Assembly: GCA_023457235.1 (NCBI GenBank)
Contig: JAEWMK010000413.1
Coordinates: 1-5,994, forward strand
From: Bacillota bacterium
Lineage (GTDB): Bacteria > Bacillota > Bacilli > Bacillales > Bacillaceae_J
Reading direction: 5' to 3'
Length of the DNA: 5,994 nucleotides
The position numbers were made by a program, and so were the translations under genes. Below, piece by piece: positions 5,216 to 5,994 of this stretch (position 1 is the stretch's first letter; each line of letters starts with the position of its first letter). A model generated the notes under the pieces. The model had not been told where the DNA came from, searched no databases, and saw only the letters and a list, made by a program, of their open reading frames with translations.

Positions 5216-5527
5216 ATGCAGGATTTGCATGATATCAAAGCATATATTACAAAAGAGTTTGATAATTCAATTGCGGCAGTTGATTTGATTACAAATATTA
5301 TGGGATGTTACGAAAAACTAAAAGAGTTTCCGTTACTAGGAATAAAATTATCGTCCAAGGTTGATATCCCAACGGATTATAGGTATTTGATTTGCGGGAG
5401 TTACATTGTTTTTTATAAAAATGATGATGTCTATGTATCTATTTATCGAATCTTATATTCAAGACGTGATTATATAAATATTCTTTTTGATAAAAATAAA
5501 AATGAAATTAGACATGAAGAGAATTAA
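5216..5527 (+). CDS. Type II toxin, RelE/ParE family, probably disabled at its 5' end
   Basis: From the first in-frame ATG this is 103 residues of a RelE/ParE-superfamily toxin. RelE members cut mRNA in the ribosome and ParE members poison gyrase; the sequence does not settle which. Visible family blocks are MQDLHDIKAYI (first helix), a helical hairpin with CYEKLKEFPLLGIKLSSK, then IPTDYRYLICGSYIVFYKN and VYVSIYRILYSRRDYINILF, the strands with the conserved Arg and the RRxY near the C-terminus. The tail DKNKNEIRHEEN is somewhat long. ATG 5216 has no SD and skips the family's first strand, which is still encoded upstream (KIRINPVA) but out of frame with ATG 5188. So the product is either N-truncated, made only by frameshifting or a rare ATA start, or not made. 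The body is otherwise undamaged, which suggests a recent lesion. It pairs with the antitoxin at 4934-5182. No clear terminator follows. Confidence 0.8.
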   Translation: MQDLHDIKAYITKEFDNSIAAVDLITNIMGCYEKLKEFPLLGIKLSSKVDIPTDYRYLICGSYIVFYKNDDVYVSIYRILYSRRDYINILFDKNKNEIRHEEN

Positions 5528-5594
5528 CCCAACCTGATTTATGAAGGCAAATAAACGATAAGTACCATGTTTGTAGATATCCCAATCCAATAAA

Positions 5595-5603
5595 TGGTAT
5601 AAT
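5595..5603 (+). promoter_or_regulatory. Extended -10 promoter of the Uma2 gene
   Basis: TGGTATAAT is a TGn-extended -10 with a perfect TATAAT (5598-5603). No good -35 sits 16-18 bp upstream. Transcription would start near 5610, about 23 nt before the ATG at 5633, so the gene can be expressed apart from the toxin-antitoxin operon. Confidence 0.6.
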
Positions 5604-5632
5604 AAGGGATAAGTAAACAACGAGGTGATGAT

Positions 5633-5994
5633 ATGGCAATTCCACATCAATCAAAAAGCTATTCATACGCTGATTATTTATCATGGGATGATGATGTTTT
5701 ATGTGAAGTAATTGACGGTGTAATAATCAATATGTCACCATCTCCTACACCACTGCACCAAAATATAATTACTGAATTAACGACAGAATTCGGGTTATTT
5801 TTACGAGATAAAAAATGTGTAGCCTTTCCCGCCCCAATTGATGTTTGTTTGTTCGCCAATAAGCAAACAAAGGATAAGGATATTAAAGATTGGGTCCAAC
5901 CGGATTTAATTGTAGTATGTGACGAAAGTAAAATTGGTGAGAAAAATATCATCGGTGCTCCGGAATTAGTGATTGAGGTCCTATCACCATCAAC
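5633..5994 (+). CDS. Uma2 family (DUF820) PD-(D/E)XK nuclease-like protein, 3' end outside the window
   Basis: The first 120 codons of a Uma2-family protein, whose full length is usually about 180-200 residues. The family has the restriction-endonuclease (PD-(D/E)XK) fold and is annotated as a putative endonuclease; its biological role is unsettled and members are often present in many copies. Family blocks are SYADYLSWDDD, then CEVIDGVIINMSPSPTPLHQNI (residues 24-45), which matches the typical '(E)-(V/L)-I-x-G-x-x-x-M-x-P-x-P-x-x-x-H' opening, then FPAPIDVCL (65-73, D70), WVQPDLIVVCD (D91, the fold's key Asp) and GAPELVIEVLSPS (108-120, E115, the E-V-x-S motif). All expected acidic residues are present. 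The Lys that completes the site should follow, beyond the window. ATG 5633 is preceded by GAGGTGAT (5622-5629); an overlapping ATG at 5628 is out of frame. It lies 105 bp after the toxin gene. Confidence 0.9.
   Translation, partial: MAIPHQSKSYSYADYLSWDDDVLCEVIDGVIINMSPSPTPLHQNIITELTTEFGLFLRDKKCVAFPAPIDVCLFANKQTKDKDIKDWVQPDLIVVCDESKIGEKNIIGAPELVIEVLSPS

Noticed and set aside
5459..5650. Minus-strand hydrophobic frame of 63 residues over the toxin end and the Uma2 promoter.
   Set aside because: It covers the toxin gene's 3' end, a consensus plus-strand promoter and the Uma2 SD. It has no convincing SD of its own.
5674..5952. Minus-strand frame of 92 residues.
   Set aside because: It is antisense to the Uma2 gene, whose plus-strand frame carries clear family motifs and runs off the window.
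1..5994. Search by eye for CRISPR repeats, tRNA or rRNA genes and riboswitches.
   Set aside because: No regularly spaced repeats, cloverleaf with a CCA end, rRNA-like stretches or recognisable riboswitch cores were seen.

Overview
The window is AT-rich and has strong Shine-Dalgarno (SD) sites of the AAAGGAG/GGAGG type, intergenic hairpin terminators with T-runs and TATAAT boxes. Its protein families (YxlJ-like 3-methyladenine DNA glycosylase, YcdB-type protein, SEC-C protein) are common in low-GC Gram-positives. I infer a Bacillaceae-type chromosome; no gene fixes the genus.

Layout. (1) 2-382, plus strand: 3' part of an Aag/Mpg-family 3-methyladenine DNA glycosylase, ending at a strong two-way hairpin (398-439). 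(2) 502-2484, minus strand: a probable two-gene operon of a membrane-anchored phospholipase D superfamily protein (TTG start) followed by a small polytopic membrane protein of unknown function. (3) 2606-2806: a perfect 14-bp-stem terminator placed directly at the end of a gene remnant. The remnant encodes the C-terminal part of a retropepsin-like aspartic protease on the minus strand; its catalytic half is missing. (4) 2827-4757, minus strand: a SEC-C zinc-binding protein with an N-terminal SAP/Rho-N-like segment, and 20 bp after it a cytoplasmic YcdB/YcdC-type protein, probably one transcript from an extended -10 promoter at 4808-4816. (5) 4868-5527, plus strand: a type II toxin-antitoxin pair, with a Phd/YefM antitoxin and a RelE/ParE toxin. 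The toxin's normal start is out of frame with the rest of the gene. (6) 5598-5994, plus strand: an extended -10 promoter and the 5' part of a Uma2-family (DUF820) PD-(D/E)XK nuclease-like gene that runs off the window.

How they fit together. The DNA-repair gene looks like chromosomal backbone. The right-hand third is accessory in character (toxin-antitoxin plus Uma2). The centre shows past rearrangement: the truncated protease and a lopsided terminator at its broken edge. I see no clearly new multi-gene system. The best leads are the apparently disarmed toxin, the protease remnant, and two uncharacterised gene pairs (PLD plus membrane protein, SEC-C plus YcdB-like). There are no rRNA, tRNA, CRISPR or intact insertion-sequence features.
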